A stretch of 64,000 bases of DNA. Origin: Trema orientale. Its lineage: Eukaryota > Streptophyta > Magnoliopsida > Rosales > Cannabaceae. The stretch covers positions 326,761-390,760 of the forward strand of contig JXTC01000248.1 of the NCBI GenBank assembly GCA_002914845.1, given 5' to 3'. The translations under genes and the position numbers were made by a program. Of the stretch, positions 24,301-34,904 are shown in pieces (the stretch's first letter is position 1; every line of letters begins with the position of its first letter). The notes below the pieces were generated by a model that worked only from the letters and a program-made list of their open reading frames with translations, did not search any database and was not told where the DNA came from.

Positions 24301-27300
24301 TAAGAGTGTTTGAATAAATTATTAGAAGATTTTCTATTTAAAAAATCTTTTTAGAGAATTATAATTCACCATATTTTCTGAGAAAATCTTTAAAAACGTT
24401 TACTTCAAGAAGTAAAAATATGCCAAACAGACCTAAGTAATATGATTTTAACGTTTGCTTACCCATTCTCATAAAACTTAATATATGTTTGAACATTGAT
24501 TTTATATTGCAACAATTTTGGAAATGTTTGCGAGCAGTGACGGACGGAGGGGTGTACCCACTAATTTTGTTTCCTTTTTTAAATTATACTTTAAAATGTT
24601 TTCCCTATTTTGCCAAAACTCTCTTCTCCATCAATGTCCTTCCTTTCAGTCTAATCAAATTAAGAAAAAAAGTGGAATCGGATAAGACTTTTAATTTATT
24701 CCCTCACAACTCGAAGTTTCCAATCCTTTATAAAAATAGGAAAGTGAAGACAAAATAAGACTAGATAAAAAGTATACATCTTTCTTTTTTCTTTTTTAAA
24801 ATTAAATTATATTGATTGTTAATTTTGTGTCTGTTTAGAAAGTTTTTAAAAGGAATATTTCATTATTACGGTTTTCCTTTTGCATTTCCAGATTTCCGCT
24901 TTTTATTCTTTCTTTATTTATCGTTGCTTAATGGTAAAGTTAAAAAATAACTCAGAACGGAAATTTCATAAATATTTGTTTTACATTTTAAATTTGTATT
25001 TGGATGGAAAACTTTTTAAAGGAAAATTCACTATTATGTTTCTTTTTTTTTTTTTGAAGCAATTCACTATTATGTTTCTGTTTTTATGTTTTTGTAGCGT
25101 AAAATTTCTTTTTTCTTTTTCTTTTTAAAAGGTATTTAGAGTTAGGATATCAATTTAGCCAAATGAGAAGGAACACCGCTGTAAACTAATCCAAATAGAG
25201 CGGATTTTCGTTCTTGTAAATGGAGCGGATTTTCATCCTTATAAATGGTTCGTGATATAGAGTAAGAATTAAATTATGGAATTGAGTATCTACTCTGGTT
25301 TTACATAAGTTTTTTTTTTTTAATATCCTAATAATTCAACTAAGTAATAAAAACTGAAAACAATAATAATTGTATACTACTTTTAAAATTGAGAAATTTA
25401 TAATATCCCAATAACCCACCGTCATGTTATTTACTATTTTCCTTATCCTCTTTCTCAGTCTCTTGTTTTCACTCTTGCCTCTCTTTTTTAAATTTTCTGC
25501 ACTACTACTTCTCAGTCTAGCATATAACAATTAACTTCAATATAACTTTAATTTAGTTTTTTCTTTTCTTTTCAAAGTATATTTAGATTTTCAAATGATT
25601 TGGCCTAATATAGGATGTGTTTAAAGGACTGAAGATGACGGTTTTAAGTGGGAACCCGATACACAGGGGAACTATTTCTTAACGCTGACAAATGCAAGAT
25701 GGTATAGTAAGATAGGGACACGGTCGAGGGATGGTAAACTAAAAAACTGGTCCCGCACCTCTCGTTGACATCCCTATTTGGAAACTATTATGAAATTATA
25801 AGTATTCTTTGTGAGACTGTTCTTTGAAAAAATGTCCTTACACCCAAACTAAAATAAATTCTGGCTCCACCACCAGTGTTGTGAGCCTTTTTTGGAGAAG
25901 ATGAGAATGAACAATGGAGATATGATATTTGTGCTGTATTGAAAGATGTCTGTAAACAAGTATGAAGCAAGTAGACAGAACATGGCAAACCTTGTTCGGA
26001 TGTTGAGGAAATCTTTTTGACGGCAATGGCTTTGGGAGGAAGATCATCATCGTGTATAGTCCCCTTGTATACGCTTCCAAATCCACCTGTTCCCAATAGA
26101 TTCTCCTTGCTAAAGCCATTAGTGGCTTTCCAAAGCTCCTTATAGGTGAACATCATGGGCACATTTGCAGCCGTCCTTGACCGGCTTTCTATGTCTTCTT
26201 GCTTCTTACTCTTATTTCCCTTGAAACGTTTCAAAACCAATAAGTATATAAAAGAGAACACAATCGACAAGCTAATGGAAAGTGGGATAGCCACGACCAA
26301 TATGATCTTAAGCTGCTCCTCTGTTTTGGACCCTGTTTCAAGAGACAATGGCACTGATGTGAAAACCCAATTGAGGACCTGATGGGTTTCTGGTAGAGTC
26401 CCGGTGGAAGCAGTAAAGCCCACGTAAACTGATCTTGGTACTATATCAGACATGGAGATCGAACGGTTGAGAAAGCTCACAAGTGGATTCTCAGAGTAAC
26501 CGAGAGAAACAGAGAGCATGTTGTTCAAACCATCGTAGTCAATCTTAACCTTAATGTCTCTTCCACTATTGAGTTGGATTCCGGTGCTGTTTAGACTCTT
26601 TTCCACAACGGGGTTGATTATGCTGGTTGTGACGATTCCTATGTGGTTTCCATCTATGTCGAATTCGTTCATGAAAGTGTCTAGCTCCACTGCCAGTTGT
26701 CGAAACATGCCACCTGCTCATATGTTTGTTGTAGCCAACAATTACTTCCAATTCACTTTTTTCATATACTAAAAATTTTCATGAGCATAGTTAAGTCTTT
26801 TTTTAGATCAAGTTGTTATGTAAATTTAGAAATCTCAAATTTAGCCACAAATTCATGATCTTGGAACTATATGGCAGTAACAAAACTTTAAGAGAAGTCA
26901 TGCTCATGCATGCATATTCTTTTGTTCTCTGTCATTTCATAGATGCTTTACTAATTACAACATGTGTATAGTATGCGACTGTTCCAGAAAAGTTATCTAG
27001 AAAAAATAAATTGAATGATGGCATCACATAATTGAATGGTTTTTAATGTAATATCTGTTTACTCAATTGATTAATAAGAAGCCACATCATTTTAAGAAGT
27101 GTTATAATGTTTAGCATTTTCTAGTATGTAATAATTATTACTCATAATATTTACATTTGCCAATCAAATATAAAAAATTAGACATAAAAAACAGGGGAAA
27201 TAATGTAAAAGAAAAACACCTTGAGTTGATCTATCAAGGAGTCCAAGATAGGAGCCAAAGCTACCCGGAGGAGAAGGGCTATTATCCTGAGCAATAAGAA

Positions 27301-27676
27301 ACGTCATCCCATCGCCGGAACTACTTGAGTTTGGGAAGGCAGAAATCCTAACGGTGAAAGTGGTAGAGATCATTGCTGGCCAAGCAAGTACAGGGTGTCC
27401 ATACAAGACCCGACCGATCTCGTTCGTCGCCGCCGGAGAAGTCGACGACCCGTTTGGCGGCTCCGGCGTCAGGTTTAAGTAATGGCCATTAGTACTATTG
27501 CCTACAGTCACTGAGCCCATGCAAAGAAGGTCGCCGTTGGTGCAACTCTCGGGGTTGAAAGAAGGAAAGGAAAATAAAGTTATGGGAATATCATCAACCG
27601 CCATATTGGAGCTCATGATCATACAAGCTTGGTTGAGAAAAGAAGAGAGGATTATTAGGAGAAAAAATGTTATCAT
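21318..27676 (-). CDS. L-type lectin receptor-like kinase, three exons
   Basis: Exons on the minus strand: 27676-27220, 26713-25991 and 22183-21318. All junctions are GT-AG, both introns interrupt after the first base of a codon, and the joined frame gives 681 residues, normal for the family. Residues 1 to about 20 are a signal peptide (MITFFLLIILSSFL). A legume-lectin domain spans exons 1 and 2 (ALTFLIAQ-like MTFLIAQDN, AVELDTF, DGNHIGI, LPETHQVLNWVF). A membrane helix lies near 288-314. The kinase domain follows with GTGGFGSVYKG (about 360-370), invariant Lys in AIAVKK (about 385), HRDVKPNN (478-485), DFG (498-500) and GTPGYLAPE, so all catalytic residues are present. It should sit in the plasma membrane and couple extracellular ligand sensing to Ser/Thr phosphorylation. 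An in-frame TTG at 27688 is ignored in favour of ATG 27676. Most L-type lectin kinases lack introns; here intron 2 is about 3.8 kb and carries transposons. Looks functional. Confidence 0.92.
22317..22882. mobile_element. hAT-type MITE in intron 2 of the lectin kinase
   Basis: The ends tagaggtggtaaaatagg and, reverse-complemented, tagacctggtaaaatggg match at 15 of 18. Flanking octamers gataagac and attaagac match at 6 of 8. Subterminal GC-rich blocks (ccggcccatttggcccgacc at the right) enclose an AT-rich core. There is no transposase. It begins only about 130 bases inside the intron from exon 3, so it has not disturbed the acceptor site. Confidence 0.78.
24251..24433. mobile_element. Tourist-like (PIF/Harbinger) MITE in intron 2 of the lectin kinase
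   Basis: This is a 183-base element with termini ggcttatttagcata and, reverse-complemented, ggtctgtttggcata (11 of 15 match), bordered by TAA on both sides (24248-24250 and 24434-24436). Size, termini and trinucleotide duplication fit a Tourist MITE. Confidence 0.7.
25640..25775. mobile_element. Possible hAT fragment near exon 2 of the lectin kinase
   Basis: The right edge reads cgttgacatccctatttgg, which matches the hAT terminus tagggatgtcaa seen at 13016, and the interior carries gggaacccgatacacagggg-type sequence. A left terminus is not recognisable, so this is a fragment at best. Confidence 0.35.
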
Positions 27677-27744
27677 GGTATGAAACAATTAAGGTTAACG
27701 GTTTTATCTTCAAATTGAATTAATTAAAGCCAATTTAATTTTCT

Positions 27745-27787
27745 TATGTGGGCATATATATATATATATATATAGATATATATATAT
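27745..27787. repeat. (AT)n repeat upstream of the lectin kinase
   Basis: Two TA runs separated by one G lie about 75-110 bases upstream of the ATG. The region could supply a TATA-like element, but the repeat makes any single TATA box impossible to single out. Confidence 0.7.
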
Positions 27788-28300
27788 GGAAGACTTCCGA
27801 TGGTTATAATTTTTTTGTGATCATGGATGGGTACTTAAAAAAGTAGTGATAGCATTAAATTTTTTTGGTCAGCATTAAATGTTTTTGGCCAACCACCAAA
27901 CTAATCACGTATATATATATATAGAGAGAGAGGAGTTTATTTATTTATTTAGTTATTTTGAAAGGAATTTGAAGTTTATTTTGTTCTCTAGTGATATATT
28001 TAATTAGTGGAAGGGAATTTGAAACTACAAACTCAGAGGGAGTTCTGGGTAGTTGTGGATATCCGAATTCTGTTTCTTGTATGCTTTTGACGACACAAGA
28101 GAAAAAAATATGCATGTTTTTGTCTTGTTGTAACCCATAGTAAAGGCAAAAAAACAAAGGAAAGAACAAAGGTCTTTTTCACGATTTAAGATTTTAGTAG
28201 TAGTAGGGTTGTAAAAAAGACAAACGAGATATGCCGGTTTTCGATTTACTGTTCCCCTCTCGAAAGAATTACCTCGAGTCTATTAAAAAACAACTCAATT

Positions 28301-28302
<2 letters not shown>

Positions 28303-28336
<34 letters not shown>
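28303..28336. repeat. (TA)n microsatellite
   Basis: About 17 TA units. It is followed by a GC-richer stretch (28345-28420) with a near-palindrome, aacgggatcggtcccgttt. Confidence 0.9.
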
Positions 28337-28338
<2 letters not shown>

Positions 28339-28339
28339 C

Positions 28340-29658
28340 CAATCCAAGGGGACGGATGATTTCCCGCCTTGGTTTTAAACGGGATCGGTCCCGTTTGAAA
28401 TCTGGACCGTTGAGGATTTAATTTATTAAATTCAAAGACTAGGGTCAAAAGTTTAACATTACCAGGCTTTTGTTGACTGACACACACTGCCTAGGTAGGC
28501 TATAGGGGTATGGGAGTTGGCAACTGGTTCAGTACTAAGGTCAGTTTATCTCTAACCTTTGGGTTCTCCTTTGTTTCTCATGTTTCCCATTTCTCTCTCG
28601 TCAAGGCGGTTACGAACGAAGAGGCAACCATAAATCAGAGAAAAAAAGAAGGCAATCATAAATTTTGCAGCAATATTATATTGTGTATGTTTTTCGCCTA
28701 CTTATTCGCGAAGGAAGAAGAGAACCGGCAATATTACAGAAGAGGAGAGTGCTCAAGGAGTAGTAGGTTGAGCCAGGTCCTCTGCTTCGAAGAGGTTGTG
28801 AACCCAGGCATATTTAAATTTTTTTTGCTACTTGTAAATAATTTGGTTTTAAGAAAGTAGGCTTTTACTTTTGTATTTTTCCTATTATACATATTTTGAG
28901 AGTATTTTTTAATGGAGTATGTACGTCCGTTTTCCAATTCCTTGAATGAGCCCTAATTTTAGGTTCGTTTGGTTTGATTCGTGTGGAGTAGTGTTGTGTG
29001 ACATGAAAATTTTGGTTGTGGAAGTAGTTGTTTGAACATGGTAATGATATATAGCTTTCCAGATCCTTTAAATATAATGCATGTATGCGAAAATTTAATT
29101 TAATTTTTTTTGGTTATTGATGTTAGGGATAGCATGAAGGCAATATTGTTTATTTCCTTATCTCTTCAGGGACCCAATTATTGTTGTTTTACTTGAAATT
29201 TTAGGACCTATTAAATATAACATTGAAGAGTAATTATGCTTGTTTCTCACCACGCATGTCAGAGAAGATTTGGTACTTATGTTAAGGTGGCAAAGCATTA
29301 TGTTGTTTCTATTCTTATCATGAAACTTGAATATGTCCAGTTTGGAGAAAAATGCCTCCAAAGTGTCGTGGTAGGAGTAAGGAAGTTCATTCAAAGAAAT
29401 CAAAACAATAGAATAATTTCTGGTAAGTTTGTTAGCTGGTTGTGTGTTATTTACATAGATTGATTTTAATTTGGTTGATAATTGAAGCCAAGGATTTTGA
29501 TTGGAGTGTTGTGTTTGCAAGAAGAGTCATTACAGTACTATCAAGAGCCAAAACACAGATAAAACAGACGCTGAAGTAATTTATTTAGTTTTCTAGAAGC
29601 TGTTAGTTAAGTGGTTCTAAAGTGAGCTTGAATTATTGAAATATTCGGGTAATTATAG
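28340..29658. other. Region before the Ulp1-like gene, no gene assigned
   Basis: A near-palindrome (aacgggatcggtcccgttt, about 28376-28396) resembles, in inverted sense, a stretch at about 47248-47275 (aacgggaccgatccccttt). A short ATG frame at 29352 followed by a donor-like ggtaagt (29422) precedes the first clear Ulp1 exon, but its phase does not fit the next exon and it contains a stop. I therefore do not call it a first exon. Confidence 0.4.
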
Positions 29659-32600
29659 GTCCGTAAGGCAAGTCCAATAGTGTATGCAAAGTTAACGGAT
29701 GAAGAGAAAACAAACTATGGAGATGTTGTAGAAGTGAGTGGTGATCCTAAGAGGGAGGTACGTCATGGAGAAGGTGATTTGCAGCCTGAGACTGATGTTA
29801 TGAAAGAAAGAGAACTCCATAGTCGATGCTCATTTGATAGGTTGCATAAGATCTACGAATTTCTAACCCTTGAACAAAAGGAAGCTGTTAGGCGAGCTGG
29901 GTTTGGGTCATTCTTGTGTCGCAATATTCCATATGTGAGTACAAGTTTGATAATGTGGTTGGTTGAAAATATTGATCCTTCTCGATGTACGCTTACTCTT
30001 AATGGTAAGAAATACAAATTGTCAGGGTCTAGTTTTGAGAATGTTATGGGGATAAAGGATGGAGGTGAAAGTGTTGAATTCCAAGGAGATATAGATATAT
30101 CGGATCTGAAGAATGCTCTAATCGGAGACAAATTATGAATATCTATGGCCGATTTAAAACAGTCAGAGGCGTCGCAGGATGCCGATGATTTGTTTATTGC
30201 GAGGTTTGCATTGGTTGCCATTGGGTTAGTTTTATGTCCTCCATCAGGGGTCCACCTTAGCAGTTCTTATTTGTATGCTGTGAGTGATACAAACAATTTA
30301 GGGAGGAAGAACTGGACAAGTCACACTGTCCATCATCTTATGGAGTCTATTAGACGCTATAAGGTGAATCATGCCAAGAATTTGTCTGGACGCACATTAT
30401 ACCGGCAGGTAGATATGCTTTTTTCCTCAAAAAATGGATTGGTATTTTTATGATGTCATATTTTTGTGCATGTTTTAACTGGAGTCTATTATTTTGATGT
30501 AGTTATTTTATCTAGACTATGTCTAGTAGGAAGGTGGACTTGTTGACAAGACAATACCTCCCATTGATTTCTGGGATTACCAGAAGTGTAGTCGTATTAT
30601 GAAGTGGATTCGCAGTGTTAGTGAATTTACGAGCCTAGAGGTATGCATACTTAATTTAAGTAAAGGAATGTTGATGTGAAAGTTGTATAGAAGGATATTG
30701 ATAACAGAAAAGGGCATGTGTTAAAGTAGAGTTAGTTAATTGAAAGTAGTTTTCCAGGCTTTAGTATGTTAATTCTGCTATGGCAGTAGTATCTGGTTTA
30801 GTTAGTTAGCACTATCAATTTAGGAATGTTTGGAGTTTCTCATAATAAATATATTCCTTTGTTTAATGCAGGTGAAATTGCTAAATCCTGGGAAAGAGGA
30901 ACCGCCATTATGTCCCCTAGAGGATGCAAAGAAGCAGAAACATCTACCGATGAATTATTTGAAGAAACATGTTCAGACATCTTCCGGATTTTGTGCTGAT
31001 AATGCAGTCCATTGTCCTTAAAGCAAGGGTAAAGATGAACTGATGATTCTAAAGGATGAAGTTGCCAGTTTGAGGTCACTTGTAGTTGGTTTTCCTGAAC
31101 CTGTTGGTCAGAGGAATGAGAAGGAGGCTGAGAAGACAAAGAATGCACTCATTGTAGAGGTGAAACGATTGGTTGAGTCTGTGATAAGCCATGGATTTGT
31201 GAGGACTAAGGAAGATGACAATGTGATGAATGTTGATGAGGGTGAGAATATTGTTGAGACATCTGTTGGCAAAATTCACAAGTCTTCTGGAGCCACCTAA
31301 AAGGCCAAAAGGGCAGCAACCTCAAAAGGCAAGAAAGGTGTTGATGAATCTGATGAAGGAATACCAGAAGGTAAACAATATAGCTCATTTGAAGAAGGCC
31401 GACAAAGTATGGAGGAGAGCCCAATTGAAGTAGGAACCCCAGTTACAAAAGGCAGCCCAGGAAAAGCTGGCAGTCCATCACTGGAGGGGACACTAAAAAA
31501 ATTGACAGCATTCTGTAAGAAGAAGGTGCTCTCAACAGTTGAAGAGTCTGAATATGCTGAACATAAGGCCAAGAAGAGTGTTGGAAAGAAAAAGCATGTG
31601 GTCATAGATGAGAGTATATGGTATGAAAAGTATACAAACTCAGATGGTTTTACTGTTGGTCCTTTCAGAGGCAGAGATGAAGTTGTTCGTATTGAAGTAT
31701 TTAAAGTTACTCTCTTTGTCTTCGGTAACATATTGGAACCGAGGTATACATGTATTAGAATTTTTTCCACTATGTTATGATTTTAGTATTAAGTAATTTA
31801 GAATTGTAAAATTTCGTTTGACAGTTACGAGGTGGCATTATATGGTAAAGTTTTTGTGACCAAGAAGTCTATTGGTTGCTTGCTTCCAAGTGGACAGCTA
31901 TTAGGCTGCGTAAGTACACATTTTTGGAACTACAATATAAATGTATACGGTAATTGTTGACACAATTCAATATGTTTTTATATTCAGATACTTGACTGCT
32001 ATTCTCAAATTCTATCCCATAAGGAACGAGTGCGATGCAAGCCGGCTAAACCAAAAGTTTGGTACATGCCTACTCAAGTATCGGTAAGAATTTAAGTTAC
32101 TATTGGTAGAACAAAGCAGTAAGATGTTCTCTTACTAATGAATGCAATCTTGTTTTTATGGTGTCAGCAAAAGCAATTAGGAGTTTCTATGAATGTTACT
32201 CGCATGGCAAGAAAGCAAGAGTAGAGTAAACTTCATTTTGGTGATCTAAAGAGTTGTGAACAGGTTTATTCCGAGTTTCCTATATTTTTAGCTTGTTTGT
32301 GTGTTGGTTCTGTTTGTGTTCTGTACTTATTACTTTATGTGGCGAACCAATATATGTTATTTGTACTAACGTATTATTTATTTTCCAATGTAGATGTTAG
32401 TCCCAGTACTATTGACTGATGGAGGAGGGCACTGGTTTTTGGCTAACGTAAAACTGATGTTACGGACTATTGATATATGGGATTCTCTAGCGGTCACAAG
32501 GCACAAGATCGCTCATGAGGAAGCAACCCGTGAAATGGTATTATTAGTTAAGTACATATGTGATTCATGTAAACCTATGTGTAGTAATGGTTGTGATTAA

Positions 32601-33198
32601 CCCTATTTGACATATATGATTGCAGCTACATACATTGGATAACCTTTTCTTATTTGACATAAAGATGGGTATGCCAGATGGTTTTAAGTTTGTGGAATTC
32701 AAGATAAATGTGAAGTCCGACGTACCCCAGCACAGTAATGGAACTGATTGTGGTCTGTTTGTGATCAAGTTTATGGAGTCCATTTTTCTGAGTGAACTTA
32801 CTACTGTAGGGGTAAGCAGGGGCTGGATATATATATATATCGTATTGGAAATAATTTGTCTGTATTTGTCTTAGAATGATTGTTATCTTTTGTAGTTTTA
32901 TACGGATGATGTTAGGCTGAAGCTGGTGGGATTAATCGTCTCTCATGACCTCAACCAGGTAAAGAGTACCTGCCTCACAGACTGTGAACAACATTTTAAC
33001 GTAATTGCTAATCAAGAGGTTCAGAGTAATGGAGAAGACAATGTAGTAAAGTTGAAAGGACCAGTGCGCAGTCCCACAAAGTCACCCATAGACCCTCGAT
33101 TCGCAACAAAGAAGTTGAAGGCTCGGAATATGTTCACAGGTACATCACCAGCTCATCGGACCCGAAATGCCAAGCGTCGACAGTTGGGACTAATTTGA
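29659..33198 (+). pseudogene. Transposon-associated Ulp1-like (C48) cysteine peptidase gene, decayed
   Basis: Nine exons with GT-AG borders and matching phases can be read: 29659-30408, 30530-30640, 30872-31743, 31825-31909, 31988-32083, 32168-32263, 32394-32537, 32626-32811 and 32896-33198, about 880 codons. The N-terminal part (GFGSFLCRNIPY, LTLNGKKYKLSG) is the conserved region that precedes Ulp1 domains in plant transposon-borne proteins. The middle is Lys/Glu/Ser-rich. The C-terminal part is the peptidase: GGHWFLANV (His), IDIWDS (Asp) and VPQHSNGTDCGLF (Gln, Cys), so the catalytic residues are intact. The family cleaves SUMO-like conjugates in host proteins; here it is probably cargo of a DNA transposon. 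Four in-frame stops (TGA 30136, TAA 31019, TAA 31298, TAG 32222) interrupt the frame. No clear start exon is seen. Conservation of all splice junctions suggests recent loss. Confidence 0.82.
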
Positions 33199-33962
33199 CA
33201 TTGACTTGATCCGTTTGTTTTGGTTTAGTTATTAGGTAGTGTTGATATCAACTTACAACGTGGGTTAAGTACGGGTTTACATTTTATCAGCTTATAAGAC
33301 TGAAGGAATGATGTTTTAAATATGACAATGTAGGTTAACAAGGTGGTTTTGTGCTATGGTTTTGTTGTGCAGGATTGAATAGCGAATATGGTCTACTCTA
33401 GCATCATCTTTTTGTGCTTAGGTCCATAAAATTTAGGCTCTGAGGCCATTTTTTGTGATGCTACGTTTGATGTGATATGCTTCATTTGGTGGTGTTACTT
33501 TCTTGTATCACATTCTGTCATTAACCTCAAATTCTTTTCATTACAAGAGGCACTATTTCATGTTTCGTAATTAAAAAGTACTTGCCAACCCTTTTATTTA
33601 GTCAACCCAATAGAGCATCACCTTTGGACATTGATTTTATGTTGATTTTACAATGTCGAAAGTACAATGGGAGTATATTTCTTATTTTAATTGAAATGGG
33701 AGTATCTGGGCTGTGAATCAGGCCTTATTACTTATATGGAAGGTAGCCTTATTACTTTTATCTTATATGGGAGATGATTTTCATACAGGCCAACGAAATG
33801 GGAGTATGTGCTCCTGTGAACCCGCCTTATTAGTACAATAATCTAATACAAATACTTTAATTTATTTGCAGTTTTTATTTTGAAAAAAAAAAAGAAAAAC
33901 CAGTAAAAACATCATAGTACCAAGATCTAGTAATGCATTACAAATGAGTGTATAAATGATCC
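33199..33962. other. Spacer between the Ulp1-like gene and the GRF gene
   Basis: This is probably the 3' untranslated region of the Ulp1-like gene followed by non-coding DNA. A phrase close to atgggagtat recurs at about 33667, 33697 and 33798. No gene seen. Confidence 0.45.
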
Positions 33963-34480
33963 CTAAGATAAACATAAATATAATACTAAAATCAGTAGCA
34001 ATATGGACACATAAACTAAATAAAATCTAACCCTAGAGTATGAACTCCTCAATTTCTCATTCTCTTGTTCTTCGGCATTGATTTGTTTTAACAAACTAGG
34101 GATTATGTCCATCGATCTACTGCACATTTTTGGATCAAGCCAAAGGAAAAATCCACAAGAAGCTCCTTTATCCTTCTCCTACATGGAATAATATGTAAAT
34201 CCATTAAAGAAGTTTAATCATAATTGATTGCGAGGTAAAAATTATGTGGTTCTTTCCAAGAAATATTAGTAACTAATAAATGGCTGAAATGAATGGTTGA
34301 AAAAAACTCACGAATTTTGGACAACCATAAAACCTTCAACCTGGATTTTCATTGGTCCACGAACACCTAATCACAACCAGCTCCCCATATTTGCACTGTG
34401 GCTTCACATACGAAGATGAGTAGCTGCTAGAGCCTCCAGTTTCGGTTTCACTGCAGTAGCTTAGGTTCTTCGATTTTTTT
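33963..34480 (-). pseudogene. GRF-type zinc-finger protein with C-terminal membrane helix
   Basis: Two exons read on the minus strand: one ending at 34312 (upper limit about 34480) and one at 34178-33963, joined in phase 0 across a GT-AG intron. Exon 1 carries SSSYVKPQCKYGELVVIRC...NENPG-RFYGCPKF, the GRF zinc finger (C, NPGxRF, GCPKF). Exon 2 continues with EKDKGASCGFFLWLDP, which supplies the last Cys and the usual F.W.DP. It then has a charged coiled segment (INAEEQENEKLR) and a hydrophobic stretch of about 20 residues ending LCLS and stop, a tail-anchor-like helix. Plant proteins of this layout are common near or inside transposons and their function is not established. One TGA replaces the Arg after NPG (CGA to TGA), and no clear start codon is visible, so this copy is probably dead. 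Confidence 0.68.
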
Positions 34481-34904
34481 CGCAGATAAAATATGACATT
34501 GCTACCTTCTTCGGCCTTCTATGCTGTACCAGCAAATTTTAAAGAGTAGCAAATGAACAATGGCAGTAAATGGCCCAGTACCAATTGAACAATGACATTT
34601 GTTTAAAGAAAGTGGTCAAACTCTCTTTATAGGTGCATGTCCGTAGAGTAGTCCCATCTGGTGCACTTAGGACTAGCTGGCGTAAATTAGGGCCTCAAAC
34701 GTATTATCAGACTAGGGGGAAGTTTCCCTCCACTATTTGGATATTTTCAAATTTTTGGTGTGTCTAAAATTTTGGAAATTTTGAATTCTGCAATACGGGA
34801 GTACTCAAATTTTGGGAAAATAATGGAATTTTGTTAAGTCTCTTAAGTGATTAGTACCTTCTGCGGCCCTCTAACTAGCACCAGCACATATTAAGAGTTT
34901 AAAC
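34481..34904. other. Left flank of the tandem array
   Basis: A block of about 50 bases at 34503-34556 (taccttcttcggccttctat motif) is repeated with changes at 34855-34905 (taccttctgcggccctctaa), directly before the first array monomer. No gene seen. Confidence 0.45.

Noticed and set aside
27676-27688. Upstream in-frame TTG as start of the lectin kinase
   Set aside because: The ATG at 27676 gives a good signal peptide and no non-ATG start is needed.
28510-28860. Plus-strand frame of 116 codons
   Set aside because: No domain, membrane topology or family likeness, and unusual composition; probably leader-like or random sequence.
29352-29422. Possible first exon of the Ulp1-like gene (ATG...gtaagt)
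   Set aside because: It contains an in-frame TAG and its phase does not match the next exon.
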